Source: Sulfurovaceae bacterium
GTDB taxonomy: Bacteria; Campylobacterota; Campylobacteria; Campylobacterales; Sulfurovaceae
Length of the DNA: 64,000 nucleotides
Direction: 5' to 3'
Assembly: GCA_028714675.1 (NCBI GenBank)
Contig: JAQTLV010000003.1
Span: 62,001-126,000, forward strand
The notes below the pieces were generated by a model, which saw nothing but the letters and a program-made list of their open reading frames with translations, was not told the DNA's origin and searched no databases. The first letter of the stretch is position 1; every line of letters begins with the position of its first letter. The translations under genes were made by a program, and so were the position numbers. Shown one piece after another: positions 36,763 to 45,426 of the stretch.

Positions 36763-37138
36763 TGATGTTATCATGACAAAAGATGGCTATGGCTATTGTT
36801 TCGATTCTTCAAAATGTGCTACTTGTGGTGGTAAATGTTGCAGAGGAGAAAGCGGATATATTTGGGTAAAGGAAGATGATATTGAGGCAATATCTAAATT
36901 TTTAGGTATGGAAGTAGAGGATTTTGCTATAATATATATTAGAAAAGTAGGTCACAGGTATTCTTTGAATGAAAAGAAACTTGGAGATGATGATTATGCC
37001 TGTGTATTTTTTGATGAAGAAAAAGAGCAGTGCGGTGTATATGATGTAAGACCAATACAGTGCAGAACATTTCCTTTTTGGGAACAATTTAAAAAAAATG
37101 AAAAAGAGGTAAGAGACGAGTGTCCAGGAATCGTTTAG
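36755..37138 (+). CDS. YkgJ-family cysteine-cluster protein
   Basis: A 127-residue protein with the Cys-rich YkgJ pattern: CATCGGKCCRGESGYIW near 20-36, then CGVYDVRPIQCRTFPFW near 103-119 and a last Cys in RDECPG. The family is thought to bind zinc or an Fe-S cluster; its function is not known. Ribosome site AAAGGAGAAATG-like (AAAAGGAGAA). It overlaps genes on both sides, suggesting coexpression with the methyltransferase and the TPR protein. Confidence 0.88.
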   Translation: MSDDVIMTKDGYGYCFDSSKCATCGGKCCRGESGYIWVKEDDIEAISKFLGMEVEDFAIIYIRKVGHRYSLNEKKLGDDDYACVFFDEEKEQCGVYDVRPIQCRTFPFWEQFKKNEKEVRDECPGIV

Positions 37139-37839
37139 TTACAATAGTTTTATCCTTTATATTTGTAGTGACATTATTTTTTATAAGCACTAGGATAGCA
37201 CACAAGTTTTTAGATATCGGTCAAGAAGATATGTTTAGTAGACCTATGAATCTTGATATTACGACAGAAGATGACAAAATAATGCAAGGTTTATGGTATG
37301 AAGAAAATGGAGATTTAGCTAATAGCTATAAAGTTTTTTCTGAACTTTACAAAAATACAAAAGCAAAGGCATATCAGTTAAAAAAAATACATCTTTCTCT
37401 TATGCTAAATAAAGATTTAAATGTATCAGCAAGTGAGTTAAATACTCTTTATGCCCAAAATCCAAACGATAAAGAAGTATTAAAACTTATATTAACATTG
37501 CACTTGATGCAAAACAAGTTTGATTTAGCAAACAATGAAGCTGAAAAATTAACACAAATTTCAAATGAATATACAGATTTGGAAGTTGCAAGTGATGCTT
37601 TTTTGTATTCAAATGAACCAAATAAAGCTATAGAAATACTTAAAAAAATATATGATGAAACAGGCAGAGAAGATGTGGCTCTTAGAATAGCTATAATACT
37701 TTCAGATATGTATGGCGAACACGAACAAGCAATAGAATTTTTAAAATCATATGTACAAAAATATGGAAGTAATCAAGCAATTGAAAAAAAATTATATGAA
37801 ATTGAAAATTTAAAAAATGGAACAAAGGGTAAAATATAG
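37120..37839 (+). CDS. Membrane-anchored TPR-like protein, unknown
   Basis: A 239-residue protein with an N-terminal membrane helix (about 6-24) and a periplasmic all-helical body. Repeats such as GLWYEENGDLANSYKVFSE and FLYSNEPNKAIEILKKIYD look like degenerate TPRs, so a scaffold role is likely. GTG start overlapping the YkgJ-type gene by 19 bases. trpC starts directly after the stop. No specific function recognised. Confidence 0.75.
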   Translation: MSRNRLVTIVLSFIFVVTLFFISTRIAHKFLDIGQEDMFSRPMNLDITTEDDKIMQGLWYEENGDLANSYKVFSELYKNTKAKAYQLKKIHLSLMLNKDLNVSASELNTLYAQNPNDKEVLKLILTLHLMQNKFDLANNEAEKLTQISNEYTDLEVASDAFLYSNEPNKAIEILKKIYDETGREDVALRIAIILSDMYGEHEQAIEFLKSYVQKYGSNQAIEKKLYEIENLKNGTKGKI

Positions 37840-38634
37840 ATGTCAAAAATCTTACAAGAAATTATTAGAGTTACTAAAGACGACTTAGAAAAAAGAAAAG
37901 TTGAATTTCCTATCGATTGGCTTGGAAGATCTTTAGCATACAATCCTTTTATACCAAAAGATGTAAAATCAGCCCTTAGATCCACACCAGAAAATCCATA
38001 TAGAATAATAGCTGAGATAAAAAAAGCAAGTCCAAGTAAAGGAATCATAAGAGAAGACTTTGATCCTATAACCATAGCACAAGCTTATGAAAAAGGTGGT
38101 GCAGACGCACTCTCTATCTTAACAGAGCCACATTATTTTAAAGGAGACAAAGAGTATTTGGGTATGGTTCGCAGATACTCATCTCTTCCATTGCTTAGAA
38201 AAGATTTTATAGTGGATAAATATCAATTAGTAGAAGCACTTGTTTATGGGGCTGATTTTGTACTTTTGATTGCTGCAGCACTTGGCAAAAAAGAGTTAAA
38301 AGAGTTATATGAATATGCATTGCATTTGGGGCTGGATGTGCTAGTAGAAGTTCATGACAAAAATGATCTCATAAAAGCTATGTTTGCTGGTGCTGATATC
38401 ATAGGCATTAACCATAGAAATTTAGAAACATTTGAGATGGATATGAGTTTGAGTGAAAAACTCATTCCTCTCATCCCAAATGGTAAAATTATAGTAGCAG
38501 AGAGTGGCATAGATAATCACGAAACTGTTATAGAACTTGCCAAAGTTGGTGCAGATGCATTTTTGGTTGGCGAACATTTTATGCGTCAAAACGACATTAC
38601 TAAAGCTATTTCTGATTTGAAGTATGGTTACTAA
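37840..38634 (+). CDS. trpC: Indole-3-glycerol phosphate synthase
   Basis: Closes the indole ring in tryptophan synthesis. The 264-residue TIM barrel has [21 protein letters not shown] (catalytic Lys region), [27 protein letters not shown], and [13 protein letters not shown] near the C-terminal strands, plus VAESGI. It is the only trp gene here, so the pathway is dispersed. It abuts the TPR gene and is followed after 5 bases by the phosphoesterase. Confidence 0.96.
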   Translation: MSKILQEIIRVTKDDLEKRKVEFPIDWLGRSLAYNPFIPKDVKSALRSTPENPYRIIAEIKKASPSKGIIREDFDPITIAQAYEKGGADALSILTEPHYFKGDKEYLGMVRRYSSLPLLRKDFIVDKYQLVEALVYGADFVLLIAAALGKKELKELYEYALHLGLDVLVEVHDKNDLIKAMFAGADIIGINHRNLETFEMDMSLSEKLIPLIPNGKIIVAESGIDNHETVIELAKVGADAFLVGEHFMRQNDITKAISDLKYGY

Positions 38635-38639
38635 ATTGG

Positions 38640-39758
38640 ATGTTGTTATTTATATCAATATTTTTAATAACAATAGCTATTTTTCATTTTTACATATATA
38701 AAAGATTCGTTCAAAAAGTAAATTTTTCCAAAAACACAAAAAGATTTTTTACTATATTTTTAGTATTGAATTTTTTTGGTGTTATCGGCTATATGTTTTT
38801 TAGATATATGCACAATGCCCCCAGTTGGCTGTATTTTATATTTTCACTTCCACTCGGCATAATATTTATATTTTTTTGTTTAGCTCTTATATACGATATG
38901 TCCAATCTTTTTTTTGATATTTTACCAATGCACGAAAGCAGAAGAGATTTCTTTAAAAAATCACTTGATATTCTTTCTGTTGGTGCGGGTTTGATATTGA
39001 CCAGTGAGTCGATTTATGAGGCTAGGCATATAGCCATAGAAAATGTTGATATCAAGATAAAAAATCTAAAAAGACCATATAAAATTGCGCAGATAAGCGA
39101 TATACATATAGGTGGATTGATAGGCATTGAATTTATGAAAGAGCTTGTGGTTAAAGTAAATCAAATAGAACCAGACCTTATAGTTATAACAGGTGATTTA
39201 GTAGATATAGATATAAAATATGCTACAAAAGCATTAGGCGAACTTCAAAAATTAAAATCAAAATACGGAACATATTTTATATTAGGCAATCATGAATATT
39301 TTTTTAATATAAAAGGTGTGCTTGATGCTGTAAAATCACTTGGTATCAAAACACTCGAAAATCAATCTGTATACATAGGGGATGAGTCAAACGGTTTTTA
39401 TCTTTTGGGGGTTAATGATATGTTCGGATATCGTTTGGGAAGATATGAACCTGATTTAGCTAAAGCGTTAAAGATGACGAAAGAAAATTTTCCCAAGATA
39501 CTTCTTGCTCATCAGCCTTTATTTGTAGAAGAAGCTCAAAACTTTGATATAGACTTAATGCTTAGCGGCCATACGCATGGTGGACAGATATATCCTTTTA
39601 AATTACTTGTAGCAATGCAACAGCCATATATATCTGGACTTCATCAGCACAATGATAAACTTCAAGTATATGTCAACAGAGGCACGGGGTACTGGGGTCC
39701 TCCAATGAGACTTGGAGTTAGTAGCGAAATAACACTACTAAATGTAATTCCATCTTAG
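38640..39758 (+). CDS. Membrane-anchored metallophosphoesterase (YkuE/YaeI-like)
   Basis: A 372-residue protein with four hydrophobic segments in the first 120 residues and a calcineurin-like phosphoesterase domain after about 145. Metal motifs in order: SDIHIGG (about 153), TGDLVD, LGNHEY and GHTHGGQIYP. The YaeI/YkuE branch includes lipid and UDP-diacylglucosamine-type hydrolases, but the substrate here is unknown. Same strand as trpC, 5 bases on. Confidence 0.88.
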   Translation: MLLFISIFLITIAIFHFYIYKRFVQKVNFSKNTKRFFTIFLVLNFFGVIGYMFFRYMHNAPSWLYFIFSLPLGIIFIFFCLALIYDMSNLFFDILPMHESRRDFFKKSLDILSVGAGLILTSESIYEARHIAIENVDIKIKNLKRPYKIAQISDIHIGGLIGIEFMKELVVKVNQIEPDLIVITGDLVDIDIKYATKALGELQKLKSKYGTYFILGNHEYFFNIKGVLDAVKSLGIKTLENQSVYIGDESNGFYLLGVNDMFGYRLGRYEPDLAKALKMTKENFPKILLAHQPLFVEEAQNFDIDLMLSGHTHGGQIYPFKLLVAMQQPYISGLHQHNDKLQVYVNRGTGYWGPPMRLGVSSEITLLNVIPS

Positions 39759-39854
39759 GTTTTTGATTGCTAGATTTTATTTCAATATTTTGATATACTC
39801 ATCAAACCTTAAAAATAAATGTAGGTTTATTACTTTTTCCATAAAGGAGATTTT

Positions 39855-40214
39855 ATGCGTATTTTATTTAGTTCAATCATAATTATTTTCTTATCGTCTA
39901 TATATGTTTTTGCTGAAAGTACGGTCGTGGCAACATTTGAGCCAGAAACACAAACTATAACAAAAGTAAACAAGACAAAAAATTATGATGGGTCTCATTT
40001 TGAAAATGCTATTGTTATAGAAGCAAAGAATGAAATGGAAGGTGTTCGAGCAGAGTATGTATGGCTAGCTAAACATTATCCAGGGTATAAAACAAATAAA
40101 CAATCTTTATTGCAAAATAACGGCAAGTATTATGATTTGCTCAATATCACTACTGCTGACGGTAAACAAAAAGATTTTTATTTTGATATAAATAGCTTTT
40201 TTGGGAAATTTTAA
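39855..40214 (+). CDS. Small secreted protein, unknown
   Basis: A 119-residue protein with a signal peptide (about 1-20, ending VFAES) and a compact mature domain. KGAG-like ATAAAGGAGA precedes the ATG. No domain recognised. The motif VRAEYVWLAKHYPGYKTNKQ is the most distinctive part. The 96-base gap upstream suggests its own promoter, and a terminator hairpin follows. Confidence 0.7.
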   Translation: MRILFSSIIIIFLSSIYVFAESTVVATFEPETQTITKVNKTKNYDGSHFENAIVIEAKNEMEGVRAEYVWLAKHYPGYKTNKQSLLQNNGKYYDLLNITTADGKQKDFYFDINSFFGKF

Positions 40215-40226
40215 ATAGTATAAATC

Positions 40227-40251
40227 TTACTGGGTAAATTTATCCCAGTAA
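40227..40251 (+). terminator. Terminator overlapping the 3' end of yqeY
   Basis: An 8-base-pair stem (TTACTGGG with CCCAGTAA) followed by ATTTTT, a proper intrinsic terminator for the secreted-protein gene. Its right arm lies inside the last codons and stop of the converging yqeY-like gene. Confidence 0.7.
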
Positions 40252-40683
40252 ATTTTTAACTATCGCATTTATTCTAGAGCCATCAGCACTTGAGCCAATT
40301 TTTTCTTTTGCTAATCCCATAACTTTACCCATATCTTTCATTGAAGTTGCACCGCACTCGGTGATTATATCTTTTAATGTACTTTCAAGTTCGCTATCGC
40401 TTAATTGTTTTGGCAAATAAGGTTCTATGATAGCAAGTTCAGCATCTTCTTTTGCTACTAAATCCATTCTTCCACCACTTGCAAATTGTGCTTTTGCATC
40501 TTCTCTTTGTTTCGCATATTTTACTATTAGTTTTACAACATCATCATCGCTTAGCTCGACTCTTTCATCAACTTCAATTTGTTTTATCATAGTTTGTATA
40601 TTTCTAAGTGTGTCTCTTTTTGCATTATCCTTAGCTCTCATGGCTTCTTTGATAACTTCTTTTATTTGTTCTTTTAAATTCAT
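40240..40683 (-). CDS. yqeY: GatB/YqeY-domain protein
   Basis: A 147-residue helical protein of the YqeY family, related to the C-terminal tRNA-binding domain of GatB. Seen: AMRAKDNAKRDTLRNIQTMI, EDAELAIIEPYLPKQLS, MGKVMGLAKEKIGSSADGS. Function is unproven; a tRNA-amidotransferase-linked role is often suggested. Minus strand with AGAGAGAG ahead of the ATG and a TATAAT 23 bases upstream. Confidence 0.9.
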   Translation of the reverse strand: MNLKEQIKEVIKEAMRAKDNAKRDTLRNIQTMIKQIEVDERVELSDDDVVKLIVKYAKQREDAKAQFASGGRMDLVAKEDAELAIIEPYLPKQLSDSELESTLKDIITECGATSMKDMGKVMGLAKEKIGSSADGSRINAIVKNLLG

Positions 40684-40706
40684 TTAATCTCTCTCTTTTT
40701 AAAGTG

Positions 40707-40712
40707 ATTATA
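40707..40712 (-). promoter_or_regulatory. -10 element (TATAAT, minus strand) for yqeY
   Basis: TATAAT on the minus strand, one base away from an opposite-facing TATAAT (40714-40719). Gives a normal leader of about 16 bases for yqeY. Confidence 0.55.
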
Positions 40713-40713
40713 C

Positions 40714-40719
40714 TATAAT
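40714..40719 (+). promoter_or_regulatory. -10 element (TATAAT) next to the start of the 40727 gene
   Basis: A perfect TATAAT ends 7 bases before the ATG at 40727, so the transcript should begin at or beside the start codon. Confidence 0.5.
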
Positions 40720-40726
40720 CTGTTTT

Positions 40727-40996
40727 ATGATTATCAGCATTCAAGACATAAAAATAAACACAAATGATATAAAAAAACTCTATCCAGTAGCAATTGTCAG
40801 TACTGGATATGAGGACGAAACAACACATATAAGTTTAGAGTGGCTAGACAATGAAGGTGTTGGCAAAGTAGAGGTTATCGGATATGCTATAATCTTTCAG
40901 TTAGTTAGTGATGAAAAAAAAGAATTTTTTTATAAAAATAGAGATGATTTTGATGAAGCGATAGTTGAATTGCAAAATCAGTTAAATTCAAAATAG
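40727..40996 (+). CDS. Conserved-looking small protein, unknown
   Basis: An 89-residue soluble, acidic protein. Beta-rich first half (VAIVSTGYEDETTHISLEWL) and a helical C terminus (DDFDEAIVELQNQLN). No signal peptide and no domain recognised. It is divergent from yqeY. There is no ribosome site; the -10 element is so close that a leaderless mRNA is expected. Confidence 0.65.
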   Translation: MIISIQDIKINTNDIKKLYPVAIVSTGYEDETTHISLEWLDNEGVGKVEVIGYAIIFQLVSDEKKEFFYKNRDDFDEAIVELQNQLNSK

Positions 40997-41062
40997 TTTT
41001 TCCATTTTTCTTTAGTTTTAAGTTAAATTTTTCTATTATATTACAAATACATTGGAGATATT

Positions 41063-41488
41063 ATGTCGCTTTTTCAAATCGCTCTATTATTATTGGCAGG
41101 TTTTATATTTTATATTTTTTTTAAAAAACTTTATAGTGGAAATTATCCAAAAAGAGGTATAGACTATGAGCCAAAATTACCAAATGAGCAGATAGGAAAT
41201 ATCAGTAATCCTGGTAAAATATTTTCTAAAGAGAAGCCAATTTTGACAAGAATGGATGAGCTTTTATCTGGTGCAAACACATCAATTTCAAACAAAGATT
41301 ATGATGAAGCCATGAAAGCTTTGAGAAGTGCTTATATAATCGACAGTAAAAATGTAGATGTTATTTGTGGATTTGGTATTGTATATTTTGAAACTGGAAA
41401 ACTTGAAGATGCAAAAAATTATTTTCAAAAAGCTATTGCTCTTGATGAAAATTGTGAAATTGCAAAAGATATGCTAAAAAAATTATAA
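41063..41488 (+). CDS. Membrane-anchored TPR protein, unknown
   Basis: A 141-residue protein with one N-terminal membrane helix (about 3-20) followed by a Pro/Lys linker and two to three TPR-like repeats (ANTSISNKDYDEAMKALRSA and GIVYFETGKLEDAKNYF). TTGGAGA is the ribosome site. The cytoplasmic or periplasmic side of the TPRs cannot be told. It lies 17 bases before a small Cys-rich protein. Confidence 0.75.
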   Translation: MSLFQIALLLLAGFIFYIFFKKLYSGNYPKRGIDYEPKLPNEQIGNISNPGKIFSKEKPILTRMDELLSGANTSISNKDYDEAMKALRSAYIIDSKNVDVICGFGIVYFETGKLEDAKNYFQKAIALDENCEIAKDMLKKL

Positions 41489-41505
41489 TAAAAGGAAAAG
41501 ATGCA

Positions 41506-41724
41506 ATGAATACACAATGTTTTGTAGAACAGAGCGCAACAAGCAATATACTGCTAAGGGTTACAAATGTATGTGGATTGTGCTACAAGACTTTTGAGGA
41601 GGAAGAGATCATATATTATGATATGCATTCATACAGATATTTATGCCGTGATTGTATGGAAAAACTTGCTTCAAATATGAATGAAGATTGCATCATAGAA
41701 GATAGCGAAGCAAGTTTATTTTAG
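41506..41724 (+). CDS. Small zinc-ribbon-like protein, unknown
   Basis: A 72-residue protein with two CxxC pairs, CGLC (about 23-26) and CRDC (about 47-50), which could bind one zinc ion. The tail is acidic. AAAGGAA lies 8 bases before the ATG; a nearer ATG at 41501 stops after two codons. Its stop overlaps the converging pdxA stop by 4 bases. No family recognised. Confidence 0.65.
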   Translation: MNTQCFVEQSATSNILLRVTNVCGLCYKTFEEEEIIYYDMHSYRYLCRDCMEKLASNMNEDCIIEDSEASLF

Positions 41725-42635
41725 ATTGTTATGTATTTTATAGCATTAATATAACTTTGGGAGCTTATATCCACTTTTTTATATGCTTTATCAAATGCCG
41801 TTCCATGATCTACTGATGTTCTTAAAAATGGAAGATTTAAAGATACATTTATACTTTCATCAAAGTATAATGCCTTTAATGGTGCTAGACCTTGGTCATG
41901 ATACATCGCAACAAGATACTTATACTCTTTTCTTACATTTGGAGAAAATGCGATATCTGGCACTAGTGGCGTGGAATTATAAATATTTTTACCAATCGTA
42001 TTATTTGCAGAATCTATAGCACTTTTGATAATCTCTTCTTCATTTCCTAAAACTCCGCCATCTCCTGCATGTGGATTAAGTCCAATAACACCAACTATGC
42101 TATTTGGCTTTGCTGAACTGTAAAAATCTAACAAAAATTTATTTAGTCTGTCAAAAGTTAAATAACTTGGAACATCTTTTAATGGTATATGTTCAGTGAA
42201 TAGAGCCACATATAGTTTTGGACACCCGAGCATCATAATGGCATCCATTTGGCAAAAATCTCTTAGTGCATCGGTATGCCCTTTGTATGGTATTCCTGCT
42301 AATTCCCATGCTTTTTTGTGAATAGGAAGTGTACAGATAGCATCTATTTCACTATTTTTTGCTAATTCAACAGCTTTTTTAAATGAAGAAAAACTATATG
42401 CTCCGCTTTCTTTGGTTATTTCACCAGCTTTTATATTGAATGAATTTGAGTTTGGAGATATGGTATTGAAATTTGATGGAATATCCATATCGAGCAGTTT
42501 TGATGCTTGAAGAAGCATATCATTATCTATGATATAAATGGGATGAACAATTTTTGATATCGTATCATGATTTCGTAGTATCAACTCAATACCGATACCG
42601 TTTAAATCACCGACACTTATAGCAACATTTTTCAT
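41721..42635 (-). CDS. pdxA: 4-hydroxythreonine-4-phosphate dehydrogenase
   Basis: Oxidises 4-phosphohydroxy-threonine in the DXP-dependent route to pyridoxal phosphate. The 304-residue product has ISVGDLNGIGIELIL at the N terminus, GHTDALRDF, GLNPHAGDGGVLGNEE and the metal/substrate segment MYHDQGLAPLKAL near the C terminus. It overlaps pdxJ by 4 bases, so the two are cotranscribed and translationally coupled. Confidence 0.95.
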   Translation of the reverse strand: MKNVAISVGDLNGIGIELILRNHDTISKIVHPIYIIDNDMLLQASKLLDMDIPSNFNTISPNSNSFNIKAGEITKESGAYSFSSFKKAVELAKNSEIDAICTLPIHKKAWELAGIPYKGHTDALRDFCQMDAIMMLGCPKLYVALFTEHIPLKDVPSYLTFDRLNKFLLDFYSSAKPNSIVGVIGLNPHAGDGGVLGNEEEIIKSAIDSANNTIGKNIYNSTPLVPDIAFSPNVRKEYKYLVAMYHDQGLAPLKALYFDESINVSLNLPFLRTSVDHGTAFDKAYKKVDISSQSYINAIKYITI

Positions 42636-43420
42636 ATATTATCTTTTACACATACTATCATATCTTTGATAGCTTGCTCTAGTCCTGTAAATACAGATCT
42701 TGCTATGATGCTTTGACCTATATTCAACTCTTCTATCTGAGGTATTTTTGCTATTTCTGTTACATTTTGATAGTTTAGTCCATGACCAGCAGCAACTTTT
42801 AAATCTATCGATGAAGCAAGTTTTGCAACCGTTTTAATATTTTCAAGCTCATCTGATAACATTGTCTCAAGTTCACTTTTTGGCAAATCAAGCTCTTTTA
42901 TGCAGTGGTTAGAATTTGCCAAACCGCCATATAGCATGGCATAGATATTTGCATACTTACCTGTATGAAATTCTACCCATTGTACCCCTAAGTCTTTAGA
43001 TAATTCAACACTTTTGATGCTTGGGTCTATAAAAAGAGAAACTTCAATGTCGTTTTCTTGAAGTTTTAAGATAGCCTCTTTTAGAGCATTAAAATTTTCT
43101 TCGAGTGCTAATCCGCCTTCTGTAGTAACTTCTTCTCTTTTTTCTGGAACAATCGTCGCACGATGAGGATTAAGAGAACAGACTATATCTATGATTTCTG
43201 GTGCTATGGCACACTCTAAATTTACTGGTAATAAAGAAAGCCTTATGATATCAGAAGCATCTCTATCTTGGATATGTCTTCTATCTTCCCTTAAATGTAT
43301 AGTTATCTGGTCAGCACCAGAGAGTTTGCATATAGGTAGTGCATCAATAGGGCTTGGGTCATTTATCTTCCTAGCTTCCCTTAAAACTGCTATATGATCT
43401 ATATTTACACCTAATTTCAT
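42632..43420 (-). CDS. pdxJ: Pyridoxine 5'-phosphate synthase
   Basis: Condenses the PdxA product with deoxyxylulose phosphate to make pyridoxine phosphate. The 262-residue product starts MKLGVNIDHIAVLREARK and has ITIHLREDRRHIQDRD, VPEKREEVTTEGGL, VEFHTGKYA and AAGHGLNYQNV, all PdxJ signatures. First gene of the pdxJ-pdxA pair, divergent from argG across a 183-base region. Confidence 0.96.
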   Translation of the reverse strand: MKLGVNIDHIAVLREARKINDPSPIDALPICKLSGADQITIHLREDRRHIQDRDASDIIRLSLLPVNLECAIAPEIIDIVCSLNPHRATIVPEKREEVTTEGGLALEENFNALKEAILKLQENDIEVSLFIDPSIKSVELSKDLGVQWVEFHTGKYANIYAMLYGGLANSNHCIKELDLPKSELETMLSDELENIKTVAKLASSIDLKVAAGHGLNYQNVTEIAKIPQIEELNIGQSIIARSVFTGLEQAIKDMIVCVKDNI

Positions 43421-43603
43421 ATTTCATATTTTCCTAAATCATTTTTAAAATTATAGCTTATAAAAATATTGAATATGTTGATTTGCTACCTTCGAATACA
43501 AGATACTTTCTTAATCTATGCTGATTTATAACATTGTATTGTAAACACTCTATTACCAATCTTTTGATAAAATCACGAATAATATTTACAAAAAGGTTTT
43601 GAG
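43421..43603. promoter_or_regulatory. Divergent promoter region pdxJ/argG
   Basis: No gene is seen in this 183-base stretch. TAAAAT at 43568-43573, in the context TTTTGATAAAAT, is 30 bases ahead of argG and is a likely -10. A pair of TGAATAT- and TGATT-like half sites near 43473-43486 was noted but does not make a convincing arginine box. Confidence 0.4.
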
Positions 43604-44863
43604 ATGGCAAAAAAATCTATCAAAAAAGCAGTATTGGCTTATAGCGGTGGACTTGATACAAGTATAATTCTAAAATGGCTTCAAGATGAATACAACTGTG
43701 AAGTTGTTACATTTACAGCCGATTTAGGACAAGGCGAAGAAGTTGAGCCTGCAAGACAAAAAGCGTTGAAGCTTGGGATTAAGCCAGAGAATATTTTTAT
43801 ACTTGACTTAAAAGAAGAATTTGTAAAAGATTTTGTTTTTCCTATGTTTAGAGCTAATGCTATTTATGAAGGCGAGTATCTACTTGGAACTTCTATAGCT
43901 AGACCGCTTATCGCAAAAAAACAGATTGAAATTGCTAAACAAACAGGTGCTGATGCTGTTAGTCATGGTGCAACAGGGAAGGGGAATGATCAGGTTAGAT
44001 TTGAGCTTGGTTATTTGGCACTTAACCCTGATATAACAGTAATTGCTCCATGGAGAGAGTGGGATTTAAATTCAAGAGAAAAATTGATTGCTTATGCGAA
44101 AAAGAATGGCATTGAGATATCACAAAAACATCTTGATGAAAATGGAAATCCAGCAGTTAGTCCATACTCAATGGATGCAAATTTACTCCATATATCATAC
44201 GAAGGGCTTCATCTAGAAAATCCAAACAATGAACCTGAAGAGAGTATGTGGCTATGGACAAATTCACCAGAGAATGCTCCAGATGAGGCAGAGTATATTA
44301 CTATAGAGTACAAAAACGGAGATCCAGTAGCTATAAATGGCAAAGAGATGAGCCCAGCAACATTGCTTAAAACTTTAAATGATTATGGCAATAAGCATGG
44401 TATAGGGAGACTTGATATCGTAGAAAATAGATATGTAGGTATGAAAGCTAGAGGATGTTATGAAACACCAGGAGGCACTATAATGCTAAAAGCTCATAGA
44501 GCAATCGAGTCGATAACATTAGACAGGGAAGAAGCTCACCTGAAAGATGAATTGATGCCAAGATATGCAAAACTCATCTATACAGGATATTGGTGGTCTC
44601 CTGAGAGAAAAGCTCTTCAAGCGGCTATTGATGCAACACAAGAGCATGTAAATGGAGAGGTAAGAGTTAAGTTATACAAAGGTAGCGTGATGGTCGTAGG
44701 AAGAAAATCAGACAATTCACTTTATAGTGAAGCACACTCTACTTTTGAAGAGGATAATGTATATAATCAAGCTGATGCAGAAGGATTCATAAGACTAAAT
44801 GCTCTTAGATTTATAATAGAGGGCAAAAAACAACCTCAAAGAATAAAAAATTTAATCAAATAA
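43604..44863 (+). CDS. argG: Argininosuccinate synthase
   Basis: Joins citrulline and aspartate in arginine synthesis. The 419-residue product has the PP-loop [12 protein letters not shown] (about 10-21), [14 protein letters not shown], and [16 protein letters not shown]. Length near 400-420 fits the family. AAAAGGTTTTGAG precedes the ATG. It stands alone and ends at a stem-loop. Confidence 0.97.
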   Translation: MAKKSIKKAVLAYSGGLDTSIILKWLQDEYNCEVVTFTADLGQGEEVEPARQKALKLGIKPENIFILDLKEEFVKDFVFPMFRANAIYEGEYLLGTSIARPLIAKKQIEIAKQTGADAVSHGATGKGNDQVRFELGYLALNPDITVIAPWREWDLNSREKLIAYAKKNGIEISQKHLDENGNPAVSPYSMDANLLHISYEGLHLENPNNEPEESMWLWTNSPENAPDEAEYITIEYKNGDPVAINGKEMSPATLLKTLNDYGNKHGIGRLDIVENRYVGMKARGCYETPGGTIMLKAHRAIESITLDREEAHLKDELMPRYAKLIYTGYWWSPERKALQAAIDATQEHVNGEVRVKLYKGSVMVVGRKSDNSLYSEAHSTFEEDNVYNQADAEGFIRLNALRFIIEGKKQPQRIKNLIK

Positions 44864-44868
44864 TATTA

Positions 44869-44896
44869 TTTGGCAAGTTTTAAATGACTTGTCAAA
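44869..44896. terminator. Stem-loop between argG and the 44905 gene
   Basis: A 10-base-pair stem with one G-T pair (TTTGGCAAGT with ACTTGTCAAA) and an 8-base loop lies in the gap between two converging genes, so it may act on both. Confidence 0.6.
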
Positions 44897-44904
44897 TACT
44901 AAAG

Positions 44905-45423
44905 TTACTTTTCTAAAAAATCATTCATTTTTTTTAATATTTCAGACGGTCTAAAAATAGCTAGTTTATCTTTATAAATTATACTAGGAATTATTTCAAG
45001 CAAAATATAAAAAACCCAAAGCAGAGGATAAAACCATATATATTCACGTTTAAAACTCTTTTTAGTGTATCTGGTTCCAAACCAATCTTTAGCGCCTTTC
45101 ACATTTTGACTAAATAGTAGAGTTTGAATAGCAAACATCATACCCCAAATAGTATAAGTAAGAATGGCAGCCAAAAAAGCACCTTTGATGCCACCGAGAA
45201 AGATAATCAGTGAAAAAACTATTGCTAAAAAGATAGAAAAGTATTTAAACCCAAAATATGCTACAACTATAAGCAAACTTACAATAAAAAGTATATTTCC
45301 ATACAGTATAAAAAGTTCTAAGTATGTAGCTTTTTGCGTAAAAGTGTTACCAAATATTATTCCAAAAAATATTATTAGAAATATTGACAATGCAGTTATT
45401 ACTAAGTATATAAAGTCTTTCAT
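44905..45423 (-). CDS. Four-helix membrane protein, unknown
   Basis: A 172-residue integral membrane protein with hydrophobic segments near 4-26, 33-54, 61-80 and 86-108, and a fifth near 130-150. A charged loop with WFGTRYTKKSFKREY sits between the last two. No family recognised. It starts 3 bases after the M3 peptidase stop, on the same strand, so the two are probably cotranscribed. Confidence 0.7.
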   Translation of the reverse strand: MKDFIYLVITALSIFLIIFFGIIFGNTFTQKATYLELFILYGNILFIVSLLIVVAYFGFKYFSIFLAIVFSLIIFLGGIKGAFLAAILTYTIWGMMFAIQTLLFSQNVKGAKDWFGTRYTKKSFKREYIWFYPLLWVFYILLEIIPSIIYKDKLAIFRPSEILKKMNDFLEK

Positions 45424-45426
45424 TTT

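Noticed and set aside
43473-43486. Possible arginine box ahead of argG
   Set aside because: The half sites do not form the expected spaced palindrome and lie well upstream of the likely -10.
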